From the NCBI RefSeq assembly GCF_029227915.1, contig NC_079882.1, forward strand, positions 23,689,001-23,753,000: DNA of 64,000 nt, given 5' to 3'. Source of the stretch: Hydractinia symbiolongicarpus. Taxonomy: Eukaryota > Cnidaria > Hydrozoa > Anthoathecata > Hydractiniidae. How positions within the stretch are numbered: the first letter of the stretch is position 1; every line of letters starts with the position of its first letter. The notes below the pieces were generated by a model. That model searched no databases, was not told the origin of the DNA, and saw only the letters and a program-made list of their open reading frames with translations. Shown here piece after piece: positions 62,032 to 64,000 of this stretch. Both the position numbers and the translations under genes were made by a program.

Positions 62032-62047
62032 AAGCGGGATCCCGCTT
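62032..62047. repeat. 16-bp perfect palindrome in GC-rich patch
   Basis: AAGCGGGATCCCGCTT is self-complementary. A related GCGGGATCCCGGG follows about 90 bp downstream, with further CCCGTCCCG/TCCCGCC words. Probably a fragment of a short transposon. Confidence 0.7.
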
Positions 62048-62780
62048 AACCGACACGGAACAAAATTGTCAAGGGACGAAAATTTTCCATATAAACACAA
62101 AGTTATTTTTAGTATAATTATTAATGAGAGCGGGATCCCGGGAAATGTCCCGTCCCGGAAATCGCCACGTCCCGCCTTTCATATAAACAGCTCCTAATTC
62201 TTGTCCCTCAATTTATCAACTAAAAGCGTTCGACGAATTATTATTTTGGTTTGATTTGATAATTTTTTAACAAGTGACTTCTTTTGAGCACTATTGACAT
62301 GAATGTAAGCGCCCCATTTTGAGAGGAGGGTTGGGCGGGGGCATTTTTCGTGACACGAGGCAATACGACAATTTTAAAACTTGCTTTGAATCTCAAACAA
62401 GATTAGGCATGTCAAAGTTCTTTGAGATTAAAACCTAGTTTATCTCAAAGAGCTCTGGGATCGAAAATGGGTAAAACTTTGTGTTCTTTTAAAACAACTC
62501 AAATTTAAACAGCAAACTTGCAGTTTTTATTTTCTATGACGTCGCAATTAGTAATGTTATGTTAAAATGCAACGTGGACATTATTTCGTCACGCACAATA
62601 TTTGTTGATTTTGTTAAACTTCGGATATGTTAACATACATGCGCTGACGAACATCAAAACAAAATTTTAAAAAAAAACACTACGTATATACGCCGAGTTC
62701 ACCATTTTGAATATTCACGTTGTGCAAAAATTTATCACAAAATAAACGCAAAACACACAAAAAAAATAAGGTGAAATTTC

Positions 62781-62883
62781 AGCCTCGTCTCTAGAACCTT
62801 TTGTCTCTCACCGCCATCGAGCCTATTGACAGATCTGACGTCAGGTGTACAAAAAGAGACAACAGGTCCTGGGATCGAGCTTG
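62781..62883. repeat. Foldback hairpin repeat, copy 8
   Basis: Left AGCCTCGTCTCTAGAACCTT then TTGTCTCT; right AAAAAGAGACAACAGGTCCT then GGGATCGAGCTT. The inner GTCTCT/AGAGAC pairing is shared with the copy at 37761. Confidence 0.85.
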
Positions 62884-64000
62884 TTAAAATTCAACTGTAA
62901 TTGGGCAGGGTGTTTTAAAAAAACATTTTGAGTTTAAACTAGGCATTAAAGGGATCCGTTCAGAGTAACGATTTTGATTTTTTTATGTTATTAGGTTAAG
63001 CGTTGTTTACCAAATTCTTTGGAATTAAAAATCTGTTTCAAATCTTAAGATATTAAGATTTAAATATTTGAAATCAAGGAAGTCGTGATGTCATATGATG
63101 GCTTTGAAAAAAAAGGTGACATTACATTTCTACATGTAATAAGATAAGATTAAAATTAGCTTATATCAAATATATAAAAAGAATCGAATATCGTGTTAGA
63201 ATCACTTGGTTTGTTCCATCTCAGAATCATGATACTACATGAACACAATATAATACAAGAACGTGCACACGAACAACCTCGTCCCTGTTCCCAAACCATA
63301 GCTCCTTAGGTTTTAAAACATTTCAGGCCAGGATAATTTTATCAAGCCTCGTTTCGAAAAAAAAACATACAAGCCTGCCCTGAGGACGAGGATAGTGCAC
63401 GAAGTATTTTACCTAAACATATACATGTCGACTGAAAAATTACCTTTAAGGTCAAACCTTTTGTATTTTCCTTAGTATTTGTTAAGCCGGCTGCTTCACA
63501 AGGTCAACACAATCTTCTAAAATTAAAATTCGCTGCAATTCAATTTGGTGTATGGTTATTTAAACATTATACTGCTATCATAAGCAGTCTCAGAAAAAAG
63601 TATTTCTGCATTCTATTCTACAAAGAAGCATATCGTTCGATGTATAAGGTTATAAAATAGGAGAAAATATACAGAAATGTAGTCTTCAACGCTATCAAAT
63701 CACTAAGGATGAACTTTCACCTGATCAGAATTTTTTATATCATTTAGGCGAAAATTCATTTCCTATGATATTCCAAAAAAAGCATACTCTTGAAACACTG
63801 CTGATTTTAGTAGATGAGTTTTTTTTGGGGAAAGTAAATATAAAAATATGAACTTTAATTTATTTATTTACGATTTTTATTTATTACTATTAGCTACCAT
63901 CTAATCACTATTTATTTAATTAAGCGCTCTGGGTGGACGCTCACACAAGCACTTATGGTGGCAAGAATAGGAAAAACTGTTTCATATAATAATACTTGTA
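62884..64000. other. No gene recognised to window end
   Basis: AT-rich, with one further foldback copy at 63274-63393. No exon, RNA gene or regulatory motif identified. Confidence 0.45.
63274..63393. repeat. Foldback hairpin repeat, copy 9
   Basis: Left AACCTCGTCCCTGTTCCCAA and right GCCCTGAGGACGAGGAT. The loop is longer and includes an internal second arm-like GCCTCGTTT at 63346-63354, suggesting a composite or nested copy. Confidence 0.65.

Larger units (their letters stand above)
58637..62780. other. No gene recognised
   Basis: Upstream of the protease (its promoter should lie near 58.7-58.9 kb) the sequence is AT-rich. A run of 16 G occurs at 60487-60502. At 61990-62180 lies a repeat-like patch with the 16-bp palindrome AAGCGGGATCCCGCTT (62032-62047) and a second GCGGGATCCCG at about 62130. 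Open frames at 58926-59180 and 60254-60457 (minus) show no domain. Confidence 0.4.

Overview
The window is eukaryotic genomic DNA from an AT-rich, intron-rich invertebrate. Introns run from about 80 bp to several kb and follow GT..AG rules, and AATAAA signals follow the stop codons. Gene content and repeat style suggest a cnidarian, perhaps a hydrozoan: an ATRX-type helicase, a GAS2-domain protein, a sushi/LDLa/CUB receptor, a SEFIR receptor, a chymotrypsin-fold protease, and many short foldback repeats and integrase-type transposon relics. The species assignment is inference. All exon models were read by eye from reading frame, splice sites and phase.

Layout. (1) 3-4289 (+): 3' part of an ATRX-like SNF2 chromatin remodeller, seven exons, 739 residues in the window. 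(2) 5976-16368 (+): a spectrin-repeat/GAS2-domain (cytoskeletal linker-like) protein, eight exons, 592 aa. (3) 16.6-29.7 kb: mostly gene-free, with a dead LINE fragment, palindromes, foldback repeats and orphan exon candidates, including a good terminal exon at 27740-27888. (4) 29720-31813 (+): a single-exon transmembrane receptor with sushi, LDLa and CUB domains and a 350-residue tail. (5) 32-44 kb: repeat-rich, with a 518-bp TA-flanked MITE, a 16-bp minisatellite and a nest of two integrase-type transposons. The inner one has about 52-bp terminal inverted repeats and carries a 500-bp (TAA)n array. (6) 46372-55503 (+): a SEFIR-domain (IL-17-receptor-like) membrane receptor, ten exons, 593 aa. 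(7) 58636-56212 (-): a secreted S1A serine protease, five exons, 302 aa, with an unusual active-site serine motif. (8) 58.7-64 kb: no gene recognised; more foldback repeats.

The genes do not form an operon or an obvious pathway. The receptor and the protease lie tail-to-tail about 0.7 kb apart; both could serve epithelial or innate immune functions, but proximity is the only link. The most distinctive genome-wide signal is a hairpin repeat of about 70-120 bp with arms close to AACCTCGTCCCCAGG. At least nine recognisable two-armed copies and several solo or degenerate arms are scattered over the whole window, often in introns.
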